DNA of 64,000 bases from Okapia johnstoni (GCA_024291935.2 CM044310.1:83698713-83762712), one strand, 5' to 3'; positions 34,345 through 46,501 are shown, numbered from the stretch's first letter. Translations and numbers: made by a program. The notes: a model not told the origin generated them from the sequence alone.

Positions 34345-34460
34345 CCTGACTTTTCTCTGGGCCTCCTTCTACCCTCTAATTAGGTGGGGATAGTGCTAAC
34401 ACCTGTTTTATAGAAATTTTTGGATTCTTGTGAGGAAGAAATTATGTGATTCCTGGAATG
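34345..34460 (+). mobile_element. MIR SINE fragment
   Basis: 'gggcctccttctaccctcta', 'gtggggatagtgctaacacc' and 'ttcttgtgaggaag' correspond to the sense MIR core and 3' half. Confidence 0.6.
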
Positions 34461-34865
34461 CTATTTTGAGAAATGGGTTTAGGGACCAGTGGTCCTTGAA
34501 ATAAAATAGACTCCATTTTTACCACCACTCAGTTGCTGTCTCCCATAGTCGATTCCACACCAAACCAATGAGCATCCTTTGCTAAGTCAGGAAGCAACAA
34601 CTCTGCCCATCAAAGAAGGATCTCAATTCCAAGTTACCACAGCATCTCTGGCACTCGGGGAGGAGGAGTGGAGTGAGGTTTTCCAAGCTCTGAACCCCTA
34701 CACATCCTACTCTTGCTAGATGTCTCATCTACAGGATGAAAGACATGCTGAAACATCCCATGCTGCTTGTAGACAAATTATTTTCCTCCTGATAAATATC
34801 AAAACTGGATTCATACTCAACCCCCCACCAATATGAAATGTGTTACATAAATTTCACACACTCTT
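34461..34865. other. unique DNA, no gene seen
   Basis: No recognised feature. Confidence 0.4.
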
Positions 34866-34878
34866 AGGTGACTAGGAC

Positions 34879-35073
34879 TGGTGGCTCAGACAGTAAAGAA
34901 TCTGCCTGCAATGCAGGAGACATGGGTTCGATCCCTGGGAAGATCCCCTGGAGAAGGAAACAGCAACCCACTTCAGTATTCTTGCCTGGAAAATCCCATG
35001 GATCGAGGAGCCTGGTGTGCTACAGTCCATGGGGTCGCAAAGTGTCAGATATGATTGAGGGACTAACACTTAC
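34879..35073 (+). mobile_element. Bov-tA SINE with 13-bp TSD
   Basis: TSDs 'aggtgactaggac' (34866-34878) and 'aggtgaccaggac' (35074-35086) match 12 of 13. The head is clipped at its 5' end. The B-box region 'gggttcgatccctgggaaga' is intact, with a small deletion just after it. Confidence 0.96.
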
Positions 35074-35086
35074 AGGTGACCAGGAC

Positions 35087-35718
35087 CCTCACTAATCCCC
35101 TTCACCCCTCGCGCACACCACTACCACTTCTAGCATTTCCCTAAGGAATTCCATGGAAGAATACTTCCTTGGGATAACTCTTGCTATCCCAGGGATACAA
35201 ATTCTATACTCACATGTTCCATTATATTGAAAAATTCTACATTAAGCAAAGTGAGAGGGTTTTTTCCAACTTACAGGACATTTTGGAGCCTTTGAAATGT
35301 ATTGGGAATTTCCATAAACTATAGTTTGTTTATATCTAAATTCATTTGAAGATTGAATCTTTTGTTCTCAGTTTACCTAAAGAAAATAATGCTTCAAAAA
35401 ATAGCTTGAGAAACTTTAGTAAAAAAAAAAAAATCATTGTCAACAAAAAAAAAGAGAATCATTGTCATTTTGACAAGTGAGTGCCCTAGTTTGCTTTTAA
35501 AAGGAGCAAACCAGATACTTGGAGAAGGTCCTCCATGGATAGTCTGCTTTTAATCCTAGACACAAGTTCTTTGGCCTAATGTCTCAGTTTATGAATATTC
35601 ATTTAAAGGCTTAAGCCCTCCTAGGGAACTACTACAGACAAAGCTAGAAGACACCACTTGCTGCCCCACATAGCACACATTAGAAGTGTCCGCCTTGAGG
35701 GATTTACATAGATATATG

Positions 35719-35763
<45 letters not shown>

Positions 35764-36925
35764 CCAGCTGTCAGCTAACTCCATAACACAGCTGCCTATG
35801 AGTCTATGAGAGCATTTAACAGAGTATCACTGTCTGAGAATGACTCAGCAGCACAGAGAGGGGGAAGAGAAAGAATTAGAAAGAGCAGCGAAGGTTTTTG
35901 GAAGAAAGTGGAAACTAAGGTGAACCTCGACTGCCTTGGAGAAGCAGAAAGGACCTGCACTCGGAGTTTCAAGCAGAAGAAAAAGCTACCTTAGCAGTGT
36001 CTTAGGTCAGGTTCCATAAAAGGAAAGGATGAAATAGAGATTCTGGTGTGTAAACTGCATTTTGGAATTTCTCCTCTTCAAGGTAAAGGATCTGGCCTTT
36101 TGACCTCACATCTGTCAATCATTGGTTATGGACTGTCCCTTGAAGAGGGTGACCTCATGGGCAAGGTAGCTCAACGGAGGATGGGTGCACTGCCCAGATA
36201 AAGGGGATGGGGGTGAGATCCCCACCAGCCTCTGTTATGAACAGCTAAGACAAAAATGTGTAAGTGAACAGAAGATTTTTATGGAACAGTAAGAAAACAG
36301 TCTGCGTACAGGAAAAGATTTGAAATGTATCAACTCAGGCATATATAGAAAAGGAAAGGATACATGAACAGTTTTCAGAAGCGTTTTGTGGGAAGCAACA
36401 CATGCCCTAAGGTGGAGTCCCCCTCGAAGCCTGATATAATGTGTTTTGAATGTGACCTACTCAATGATCTGATTGCTTTCCCCCTATATCTGATTTTATT
36501 GCTGCCATCCATCTACATTCTACAACAAACACTAACAGGACCTTTCTAGTGTGCTGAGGCTTTAAATAAAAAGCTACATGTGCAATTTGCTTTTTCCTGT
36601 CTTGCATCTCGTTGGCCTTTGGTAAATTTTTTTCTCTAAAACTCTTCTTTTGGATAAACTAAATGATGGTCCTTAGGGATACAAAAAATAAGACAGATAT
36701 GGGATATGATAATGTCTAATATTTGCAAGCTGCAAGAGGAAATGAGTCATTCGAATAACATAAGCAGTGATAACTCAGTTGAATATGACTAAGATGTTAA
36801 AAATAAGGTGTGTTTACAAGTGAATAAACTTCCTGATCATACTGCTACTCTCCAGAGAGATAGAAAGGGAACAGGCAAAGGGCCCTGGCATCCCATGAAT
36901 TTCACTGCATTTTTCACTGGTCAAG
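35087..36925. other. mostly unique DNA, no gene seen
   Basis: Includes two copies of 'aatcattgtca' (35432-35442 and 35458-35468) separated by an A-run, and the compound microsatellite listed next. The basic 62-codon frame at 35806-35994 has no recognisable domain. Confidence 0.4.
35713..35762. repeat. (TA)n(TG)n(TA)n compound microsatellite
   Basis: tatatgtatatatatg, then about 12 TG units, then tatatatat. An uninterrupted TG core of this length suggests polymorphism. Confidence 0.95.
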
Positions 36926-36936
36926 TGTGGTCATGG

Positions 36937-37153
36937 GCTTCTCCAGTAGCTCAGTGGTAAAGAATCTGCCTGCAGTGCAGGAGTAGCAGGAGACATAGAT
37001 TTGATCCTTGAGTTAGGAAGATCCCCTGGAGAAGGGCATGGCAACCCACTCCAGTATTCTCACCTGGAGAATCCCATGAGAGGAGCCTAGTGGGCTACAG
37101 TCCACAGGTTTGCAAAGAGTTGGGCACGACTGAAGGGGCTTAGCACATACGCA
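36937..37153 (+). mobile_element. Bov-tA SINE with perfect 11-bp TSD
   Basis: 'tgtggtcatgg' is exact at 36926-36936 and 37154-37164. Head 'gcttctccagtagctcagtg', body with small deletions, and tail 'gagttgggcacgactgaagg'. Confidence 0.96.
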
Positions 37154-37164
37154 TGTGGTCATGG

Positions 37165-38298
37165 TGAGTTACTCATGGTGGCCTTTCCTTGCCCATTGCT
37201 ACAAAGCTGAAGGCTATGCTCACTACTGAGGAATGCTCTTGAGTCTATGCGGTGCTCCATTTTTGGAGTCCTCTGCCTTTGTTCTCCTGAATATTCTCAA
37301 AGTAAAACACAGGAGCAATCCTTTCTTGAGGAACAAAACCTCATTTATATTCATCATCATTTAATTCTCCTTTTTTGGCCCTTCCCCCACTTTCCTTATT
37401 GAATCTCAGGACCCTGATAGTAATACCTTACTCATCAGACCCTGATGAGTTAACACAAATCTGTAAAAATATTTAAACTCAGATGTTACTGTCCTAGAAT
37501 GGCTTATTTCTCCTACCCAGAAGATACTGATAACTTATCAAAGATCTTTTTCTCTTGAGCCCCACTATTGTAGATGATATGAATAAAAATATTGGAAGAA
37601 ATACTTTTGATAAGAAACTTCTGTCCTTCCAGCACTAGATACCTTACTTACTATTGTCTGTGGTGCCTTGATATGCATTCTCAAGAGGCTGGCAAGGCTA
37701 AAAACTGCTTTTCCAAGATCACCTTAGAGTCAGAGCACTCACTGCAATTTGAGTTCTGTGAATGAGATGCTTTCCTCTGAGATATGAAAGGTAGAAACTA
37801 GAGAAAACTCTCTTTGGCAACACCAGCTGACAGACAACCTACCATGGGCTTGTGTGTTTGTAGTTGCCCACTTTGATAGTCTGTTGCCTTGAAGCCATAT
37901 TCGTGGGGTGAGACACTGTGGGGAAGTGGTGGCAGAAGCAGCTTCTGTCAGGTGATCCTGAAGTAAAAATCTCAATGACATCTTCAGTGTGCACATTATA
38001 ACTCAGCAAAAGTTAAAAGTTAAAAAAGAATCAACATCAGCCATCTGACTTCTGAACCACTTAATTTAAAAAATTATTTTGAAGTGTCTAAGCCTCGTTA
38101 TTAAATAGCTCTCAGAATACAATGGCCAAAGTGCTTTCCATTTCCTTCATGGATTGTTCACAAGCACAATAGTTTTCTCCTTTAATTCTAAGACCATACG
38201 TAGGGGAGAGATTTCCGTTTGGTTAAAGGAGTTGCCCAGCAACGAAATGGGCCATATTGGCTGGTGGCTAGTGAGCTTGCTGTCACAGAAGGCAGTTC
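37165..38298. other. unique DNA, no gene seen
   Basis: No recognised repeat; no exon supported. AT-rich overall. Confidence 0.4.
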
Positions 38299-38315
38299 AA
38301 GAAGAGACTGGACAA

Positions 38316-38359
38316 ATACAATGCTATAAAGTGACTATACTAAAAAAATAAAAATAAAA
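38316..38359 (+). mobile_element. minimal L1 3'-end insertion (about 44 bp) with TSD
   Basis: The insert 'ctataaagtgactatact' plus an A-rich tail resembles the extreme 3' end of artiodactyl L1 (usual form 'gtaaatcaactatactccaa'). Flanks 'aagaagagactggacaa' (38299-38315) and 'aagaagagaccagacaa' (38360-38376) match 15 of 17. Confidence 0.75.
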
Positions 38360-38376
38360 AAGAAGAGACCAGACAA

Positions 38377-39274
38377 CCCATAGAAAAGGAGTGTTGTGAA
38401 GAGAGTTTGACTACCAGGCGGTAGCTTAGGCTCTATAATTTCTATCATCCTGTCCAACTCTGAGATTCTCTGATCTGTGGACAACTGATTCCCTTTGAAC
38501 GTGACACCTGTGAGGCTGTTGCAAGAATTAGACAAAAAGCCACTCCAAATAACTCCCAGGCCTCAACAAACATCAAAGACCCAATGACACATGTGGTCAG
38601 GCTTCCACAGGCCTTTTGCTGGCCCTGAGTTATAACAAAACATGAGAGAAATCAAGAACCCCTCCATCGACATTTTGCAGACAGAATTTAGATGAAATTT
38701 TCATAACACAATGGGATTGAAGAACCCAAAGAAAGAGATTTCTCATCCCACTTCTGCTGCCTTTCATTGGTTCAGAACTACAAGGACAATACCAATCAGG
38801 AAACTGCTGTTTCTTTACTTCCATAAGTATTTCTAGTTGAGATAACTAGTCTTGTGGACCTTTTATTAGCCATTCTTGTAGACCTGTGAATGACTCTCCT
38901 TTGATTTCCATTCACAGATTTTAACTTCTGGAAAATCCCTGAATATAAAAGGAGATGGAAGAGTGGAAATAATACATGAACCCATGCAGTAGCCATAAAT
39001 AGAGAGAAGACAGGCCATCTGTGACAGTAACATCCATGGACCCCATCTGCTCAGATCTGAGTGTGAAGCACTGAAGGAAGGAAAGGAAACCTGGGAGGCA
39101 GAGTCATAGTTGATAAAAACCTGTTCAGCAGCCGAGGGAACAGCAACTTACTCTCCAGCTCTAGACTCATAAAAGAAATCCAACAAACACTCATATGAGA
39201 AGAAAGCTGGACCAAGGAGAAAGTTCGTACACTTTGTTAGATAGCTTTACATATGAAAAAAAAAAAAGCCAAAA
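38377..39274. other. unique DNA, no gene seen
   Basis: No recognised repeat apart from an A-run at 39256-39267 next to the MIR. Confidence 0.4.
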
Positions 39275-39490
39275 CTTTTATTTGCATTCACTTTGTGTCA
39301 GGCACTGTATTAAATGCTTTCCATGTATTATCCCATTTAATATTGAAAATAGCTCCATTATGTGTATAACTATTCCTGTTGTACAAGTGATGAAACTTAA
39401 ACTGGAAGGGTATAATTAACTAGCCCAAAGATACATAGAGTGCAACTGGGAGAGCTAGGATTTGCATGCAGACTGTCAAATATCTGAGTC
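39275..39490 (-). mobile_element. MIR SINE, near full length
   Basis: Antisense landmarks in order: 'tgtgtcaggcactgtattaa', 'tattatcccatttaatattg', 'caagtgatgaaacttaaact', 'aactagcccaaagatacata' and 'agctaggatttgcatgcaga'. Confidence 0.85.
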
Positions 39491-40639
39491 TGTAAGAATT
39501 TCTCTTCATTACCTCATTTGTCATTGAGTCCTTGGGAAAAATTAAAACCTGTGAAATAATGAAGAGAAAATAAAGCTTTGTTATTCTGACAACCTAAAGG
39601 AAAAACAGAATTTTGAAAAGTACTTACTATAAAGACCCAGTAGCCTTTTTAAATGATTAGAAAAAACCATAAGTCAGAGCTTCTTTGAAACTGAAGTATG
39701 AAGTCATAAAGCCCAGCACATGTTAGGATGAAAGGAAAAATTAAAACTCAAGCACCACAAATTCTCACAAAGGGTAGTGAAGGCAGAACTAGGGCAGCGT
39801 GAGATATGTCAGTGGGTGGAGGATGAAATTGAGAAATTATCTTAAGATATGCAAAAGGACACAACACAGGGACAAAAACAATGCTCAAGATAATAGACAT
39901 GGAAGATAAAGAATAGAAATACAAATTTTCAAGTGTCAAAAATACAAGTCTTCTAAAGGAAGAAATCAAAACAAAACCCACACATATCTTGATAAATCTC
40001 TGAGCTGATAAAACATAGGCATATTAGAATGGCTCACCACAGTTCAGCAAAAATCAATGAAAAAGGCCAATAATAAATCTTGCCCTGGTGACATTTCCAA
40101 ATTCTAGGTACAAGGGAAAAACACTACAAGTGTCCAAGCAGAAAACTTACGATTTCTTCAGAGGAAGAAAATCAAGCTACTCTGGAACTTCTTTAAAACT
40201 TTTAAAGTTCAAAAACATTAGCAAATTTACAGACTTCAGAGAGGAAAAGGTGATAATAACCTAATATTTTTCTAACCACTTTCTGTCATAGGGGAAGATG
40301 AAAAAAAGGTATTCTCAGATAAGGAAGTGTTCAAAAAGCAATCCTCCCACGTGCTTTTCTTAAAAAGACTGTTTGGTGATAAACCACTGGCAGCCACAGA
40401 ACATATCAAAATGAGGATGGATAAGATCTCAGTAGAGATATGATATGAGAACGGAACAAGCAGACTTCTCTGTGGAAGAAGGGCAGAGCATCCAAACCTT
40501 TAGATTTCTGCAGATCATCACCTCTGCACACCAGACTCAGCTGAGCATATCACAAGGAGTTTCCAAGAACATGTAGGTCTTGGAGCCTTCTCTCACAATG
40601 TTATAGGGATAAAACCTAAAATAAAATTCTTTCATTCCT
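39491..40639. other. A-rich DNA, possible HAL1/L1-like fossil in part
   Basis: 40060-40440 weakly resembles the segment of HAL1/L1-related repeats near 'tgccctggtgacatttccaa' and 'ggtattctcagataaggaag'. The match is too poor for a firm family call. No gene. Confidence 0.3.
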
Positions 40640-41371
40640 TAACAGCTTTATTGAGGTATAATTCACATATCATACAATCTACCTCAAGTGTGTAATTCAT
40701 TGTTTTCAGTATATTCATAGATATGTGCAACCATTCCTACAGTCAATTTTAGGACATTTTTGTCTTTCTAAAAAAATACTCTTTCACCCATTAGCTATCA
40801 ATCCTGTGTTTCCCATCACTACCCCCAGCCCTGCTGCTGCTGCTGCTGCTAAGTTGCTTCAGTCGTGTCCGACTCTGTGCGACCCCATAGACGGCTGCCC
40901 ACCAGGCTCCGCCGTCCCTGGGATTCTCCAGGCAAGAACACTGGAGTGGGTTGCCATTTCCTTCTCCAGTGCATGAAGGTGAAAAGTGGAAGTGAAGTCG
41001 CTCAGTCGTGTCTGACTCTTAGCGACCCCACGGGCTGTAGCCTACCAGGCTCATCCGTCCATGGGATTTTCCAGGCAAGAGTACTGGAGTGGGGTGCCAT
41101 TGCCTTCTCTGACCCCCAGTCCTAGACAAACCCTAATCTACTTTCTTTCCCTATTATGAACTCCCATATGAATGGAATCATATAATATGTGGCCTTCTTT
41201 CACTTAACATAATGTTTTTAAAGGTTCATTCATGTTGTAACATGTATCAGTACTTCAGTACTTCATTCTTTTTATGGTTGAATAATATTCCATTTTATGC
41301 GTATACCACCTTTGTTTATCTATTGTTATCATCAGTTGCTGGGCATTCGGGTTGATTCCACCTTAAAAAAC
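40640..41371 (-). mobile_element. ancient L1M 3' end, split by BOV-A2
   Basis: Antisense L1M: 'taacagctttattgaggtat' at the left, 'gaatggaatcatataatatg' and 'gttgaataatattccatttt' right of the SINE, and 'gttgctgggcattcgggttg' to about 41365. A BOV-A2 (40831-41111) interrupts it. Confidence 0.8.
40831..41111 (-). mobile_element. BOV-A2 SINE, dimer, with 12-bp TSD
   Basis: Antisense dimer. It begins with (CTG)6, the antisense of the (CAG)n tail. Two BovB-derived units follow, joined by 'gcatgaaggtgaaaagtgga', ending at 'gccattgccttctctg'. TSDs 'acccccagccct' (40821-40832) and 'acccccagtcct' (41112-41123) match 11 of 12. CpGs are well preserved, so it is a young copy. Confidence 0.96.
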
Positions 41372-41827
41372 ATTTTTTAATTGAAATATAGTTGGTGTAC
41401 AATATTATGTTAGTTTCTGGTGTACTACATGGTGGTTCAACATTTGTGTACATTATGAAATGATCACCATTGTAAGTCTAGTAACCATCTGTCCCTATAC
41501 ACAGTTATTATATTATTATTGACCATATTTCTTATGCTGTATATCACATCCTTGCAACTTTAAGCTGAAGGCTTGTACCTCTTAATTCTCTTCACTTAGT
41601 TCATCCCCCACTCCCCTCTCCTCTGGCATCCACTTATATCTATGAGTTTGTCTCATTTGTTTTTTAGATTCCACATATATATGAGATCATATGGTATTTG
41701 TCTTTCTCTGTCTGACTTATTTCACTTAACATAATGCCTTCTAATCCATCCATGTCATCACAAACAGCAAGATTTCTTTTTTATGGCTGAGTAATAATCC
41801 AGTGTGTGTGTGTTTGTGTATACAGTA

Positions 41828-42195
41828 CAGATGAACCTATTTTCAGGGCAGGGATGGAGACAAAGATGTAGAGATTAGATATATGGACACAGTGGGGAAG
41901 GAGAAGGTGGGATAAACTGAGAGAGTAGCACTGACGTACATACACTTTGTTGTTGTTTAGTTGCTCAGTCATGTCCGACTCTTTTGAGACCCCATGGACT
42001 AGAGCCCACCAGGCTCCTCTATCCATGGGATTTCCCAGGCAAGAATACTGGAATGGGTTGCCATTTTCTTCTCCAGGGGATCTCCCCAATCCAGGGATTG
42101 AACTCATGTCTCCTGCATTGCAAGTGGATTCTTTACCTCTGAGCCACCAGGGAAACCCTACCATGCGTAAAATAGCTAGTGGAAAGCTGCTGTAT
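41828..42195 (+). mobile_element. internal L1 3' UTR fragment, sense, split by a SINE
   Basis: 41828-41945 ('atgaacctattttcagggca', 'gagagagtagcactgacgta') and 42158-42195 ('taaaatagctagtggaaagc') are contiguous parts of the artiodactyl L1 3' UTR in sense orientation. It has no 3' end or A-tail and lies inside an antisense L1 at its (TG)n spot. Confidence 0.65.
41946..42157 (-). mobile_element. Bov-tA SINE nested in the L1 fragment
   Basis: Antisense from 'tagttgctcagtcatgtccg' to head 'gagccaccagggaaaccc'. It splits the 3' UTR fragment between 'tacac' and 'taccatg', which are adjacent in L1. Confidence 0.95.
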
Positions 42196-42474
42196 CTATT
42201 CATCTATTGATGGACACTTAGTTTGCTTCCATTTTTAGCTATTGCAAATAATGCTACAGTGATCATGGGGGTGCAGATATCTTTCTGAATTAGTGTTTTT
42301 ATTTTCTTCAGGTAAATACCCAGCAGTGAAATTGCTGGACCATATGATAGTTCTATTTTTTTAGTAAAAAGAGATCTAAAAAAACAGAACTAAAAAATAA
42401 TATTACCACCATTGATTCAAAGACCATATTGCCTGTTTTCTTCTAACAGTTTTATGGTTTCAGGTCTCACATTT

Positions 42475-43340
42475 AAAATTAATATATAGAAATTTGTTGT
42501 GTTTCTGTACACTAGTAACAAAGAGACAAATTAAGAAAACAATCCCATTTACAATTGCATTGAAAAGAATAAAATACCTGGACTAAATCTAAACAAAGAG
42601 GTTAAAGATTTATACTCTGAAAACTCAAAGATATTGGTAAAAGCAATTGAAGACGACACAAACAAATGGAAAGTTATACAGTTCTCATGTATTGGAACAA
42701 TTGATATTGTTAAAATGACCAAGGCAATCTAAAGGTTCAATACAATACAATCAATACAATAAAAAAAAATCAATACAATATAATCCTTATCAAAATATCA
42801 AAGACGTTTTTCATAGGACAAATACTTCTAAAGTTTTTACAGAAACACAAAAGACCCTGGAGAGTCATATAAATCTGGAGGAAGAACAAAGCTGGAGGTA
42901 TCATGTGCTCTGATTTCAAATTATACTACAAAGCTACAGTAATCAAAACAGTATGATACTGCCACAAAAACAAACACAGATCAATGGAATAGAATAGAGG
43001 GATGGGACAAGAAATAAATTCATACTTACATGGTTAGTTAATCTATGACAAAGAAGGCAAGAATATACAATAAGGGAAAATCAGCTTCTTCAAAGGTGAT
43101 GGTGATGGGAAAACTAGACAGCTTCAAGCAAAAGAAACAAATTACTACTTTCTCAAACCAGATAAAAAATAAACTCAAAATGGATTAAAGACAAATGCAA
43201 AACCTGAAAATATAAAGCAGATTCTTGAGGAAATTTTACCACTTATCATGGTAACAACTCTTTGAATTCAATAAATCCTTCTGATAGATTCTCTCAGGCA
43301 AGATTCATTGCATACACAAGTAAATTAGCATAAAAATAGA
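42475..43340 (+). mobile_element. L1 ORF2 segment, sense orientation
   Basis: Sense L1 ORF2: 'ttaagaaaacaatcccattt', 'aacaaagctggaggtatcat', 'cagatcaatggaatagaata' and 'aaactcaaaatggattaaag', continuing to 'tctctcaggcaagattcatt' near 43300. Frames are fully broken. It abuts an antisense L1 scrap at about 42475. See findings for a twin-priming reading. Confidence 0.8.
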
Positions 43341-46110
43341 GAAAGATAAAAAAAAATCACTGTGGTTGTTTGGGAGCTAAAGGTAACATGTCTTTTCCAT
43401 GTTTAAGTATTTTCATCATTTACAAAAAGAAGAAACTGTGTTAACGTTAATGTCGAAAGTAAAACACATACTCTCATGTATGCAGTCAGTTCTGCAATAA
43501 TATTTGTTTTAAAAAAAAAATCACTCATGTGATTGATTTATTAGGGAAAAATTTGAACATGATATGAATTCTGCTTATGCACAATTTCTTATGCGATGAA
43601 CATATTGTGAATGCAGAAAACTATAGCCTGTTGATGGGAGCCAGGTGGGAATACAAAAGGCACATACTCGCAAACACCTCAGACATCCACCAGCTACTTC
43701 AGTTCACCTTATGTTATGAGATGCACCCATCCTCATCTGGTGTTTGAACTTTCCAACAGATTTCATGTGATCTTCCTTTAACTAATTCACAGAAACTCGC
43801 GAGCTACAACCCTTCCAGAATCCATTCCTACAAGCAAACCTCCAGGTCTATTTCAAGCCAAAGTACCATACTTATTGTAGTATTTATGTATTTCTTAGCC
43901 ATTTAACATGTGTGACACTATGCTACTATTTTTATTAGAGTCCTATGGTTTTTACTTTTTAAAAAACATGTTCTTGATATTTTAGAAAGTTGTACCTTTA
44001 CCCCCTCTTCCCCCATAAAGCCTGTGGTTTTTATTGTGTGATTTTGCATAGTGTTGTGATTTTTAGGAACCCATATGTTGAACCATAGTAGGATTTACTG
44101 TTCATATAATACCTTTGAGATGTTATGTAAGAAACCAGTACCTCAGAGAGGCAACTGGAAGTCAGCAATAAGAGGGAAACTTATTTTTCACAGTATCTTC
44201 TTTTGCAATGTGTTTTCAAAATGAAGTAGATTTGAGAAATAAAGCAACATTAACCAAATACTGCAACCAAAGAATTCAGATTTGAAACTTTCTATTTTCA
44301 AAGAAACTTGACTCTAGTGAACACTTGGAATACAGCTAGGCTGAGAATTGGAAGATGTATACCATTTACAATTAAAACTAGAATTCACACAGTTCTCAGT
44401 CAAATGTCCTTCCGGGGAGATAAGATTTTATGAAGGATTTAGTAAGATACTTTGCACATAGAAAATGCTTAATAAAAGTTAAATATATGAATCAAAAAAG
44501 GAATCCATGGACAGATGGGTAGGTAGATGTTATTTAGGGAAGAAGACTCTTTGCAAAGAAACTTAATGGTCTGAATCCAAATCTTAGGTGAACACCAGCA
44601 TTTCAGTCTGGAACAAGTCATAGGTATAGGTGATAACTAGCCAGGAGTCATTGGGGAAACCTCAGTTTTTTTTTTTTCATTATGTTCCAAGGCCTTCTAA
44701 TTATTGTTGGTATCTCCAGTACTGTAAAATATTTTATCGGTTGCACCACTTTGCAGCATTTTGTCTAAGGCTCTTAACTGTCATAAATGCATCCAACTGT
44801 CTGCCAATGTGGGATAATAAATAATTATTATGTGAGTGACTGATTTCCTTTGAAAAAACATGAAAGGCCTCTAAACCTAGAGTTGCCTGCCCCACATAAT
44901 GTGCGTGAAAGAAATGAGCATCAGTAATCACTGTCAACAGTCTCTTGTAACTAAGAATTGAATCATTTATCTGTCCAGCATGTGTAAATTATCATCATCG
45001 TATATTCCAAGGGAAAGCCTAACAGCAATTTATGTTATAAAAATAATAAGATATGAGGGCTTAATAGAAATCACTTCTTGTTGTTCTACCCAGAAAGACC
45101 AGGCTCCGGAGCCACCAAGAATCGCCTTCCATACAAATTCAGGCATATCTTCCAGCTGTCTATAGTTGACTTTACTATTTGTATATTTTTCTCTTACCTC
45201 CTCAACCAAACTAAGAGCAACAAGCTTGCTTATCATATTTATGTGATGACCTTTCCCCATTTACTTCAAGGATATTTCTCTTTATGACTAACAAAGATAA
45301 TGCCAGAGAGCAAGAGAGTTCTAAGTGCTGAATAATTGTAAATGTTCTGACACCCTCTGAAAATATTATCAGTACTCTAAGTTGTTACATATCCATCATG
45401 TCTTCTCCTGGAGAGTTTCTATTATAAGTACTTTGGTTTTTTTTTCCCCCTAAACTAGACTGATTTTAAATTTAAACTTTAATAGCCCTTGGAGTGTGCC
45501 AGTTTTCTTAGTTACCTTGAACTTGAGGTTGTGTAGACTCCTTTGGAAAGCCCCAAAGAAAAGGCTTTGGGAAGGAGACACTCATATGTTTGAAAGTGCT
45601 TGAGTATGTGGAGTAAATTTTATTCTTTTCGTTCTTTGGGCTGAGTCATCAAGGCTTATCACTCTGAGGATATACTGTCTGCTCTACACAGAGGAGAAAA
45701 CATTCTGTTCATTGTTTAGGGGAAGAGATGTTAATATTCTATGCTAGGTAAGTTCAGCCATATCAGCATACCCAAGGGAGTAGCTGTGTATTGAAGCTGG
45801 AGGATATGGTCTGAGGGACTAAAGATGCTCACATGCTTCCCAGAAGAATGAAAACCATTCTGCTCAAACCTTTCTGCTCCTTGTCTGTTCCAAACTGTTT
45901 AGGTGTTCAAACCACAAACATCCTCTTGGCTCAGGAAATTCAAAGATGTCTCAGGAATGATCCCTGTCCTCAAGAAATTTAGTCTGTGGGTGACATGGAA
46001 ATGGGCACAGATAATAGTCTCATCTGATACAACAATTTTGTTTTTAAGACTTTTTTTCCACTACAGTTAAATTTGCATATTTGTACAAAGAGTGGTTGAA
46101 AAGATAATCC
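43341..46110. other. long AT-rich unique stretch, no gene seen
   Basis: About 2.8 kb with no firm repeat. T-runs are at 44665-44677 and 45437-45446. The 44630-45300 part has a patchwork of AT-rich motifs ('aataaataattattatgtga', 'aaattatcatcatcgtatat') and may include conserved sequence. No exon supported. Confidence 0.4.
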
Positions 46111-46501
46111 TTGTAGCTTTGTTTCAGTTCAGTTCAGTCACTCAGTCATGTCCGACTCTTTGCCACCCCATTGACTGTAGCATGCCAGGCTTGCCTGTCC
46201 ATCACCAATTCCAGGGCTTGCTCAAACTTATGTCCATTGAGTCTCTGATGCCATCCAACTATCCCATACTCTGTCACCCCCTTCTCCTCCTGCCTTCAAT
46301 CTTTCCCAGCATCAGGGTCTGTTCCAATGAGTCAGTTCTTCCCATCACATAGCCAAAGTATTGGAGTTTCAGCTTCAGCATCAGTCCTTCCAATGAATAT
46401 TCAGGACTGATTTCCTTTAGGATTGACTCATTTGATCTCCTTGCATTCCAAGGGACTCTCAAGAGTCTTCTTCAACACCACAGTTCAAAAGCATCAATTC
46501 T

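Larger units (their letters stand above)
41372..42475 (-). mobile_element. younger L1, 3' part, antisense, interrupted
   Basis: Starts at the L1 3' end ('gaaatatagttggtgtacaa') and runs in antisense through 'gacttatttcacttaacata' to the (TG)n at 41803-41820. It resumes at about 42196 with 'cattcatctattgatggaca'-like sequence ('tcatctattgatggacactt') and reaches 'ccatatgatagttctatttt' near 42360. A further antisense ORF2 scrap (about 42405-42475) ends with 'tatggtttcaggtctcacat'. About 600 bp of ORF2 is missing between these last two parts. Confidence 0.7.

Noticed and set aside
36140..36240. Possible tRNA-like phrase 'aggtagctcaacggagga'
   Set aside because: Does not extend to a cloverleaf and lacks a B-box; coincidental.
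41781..42203. 140-codon minus-strand frame
   Set aside because: Spans a Bov-tA and pieces of L1 in two orientations; no gene.
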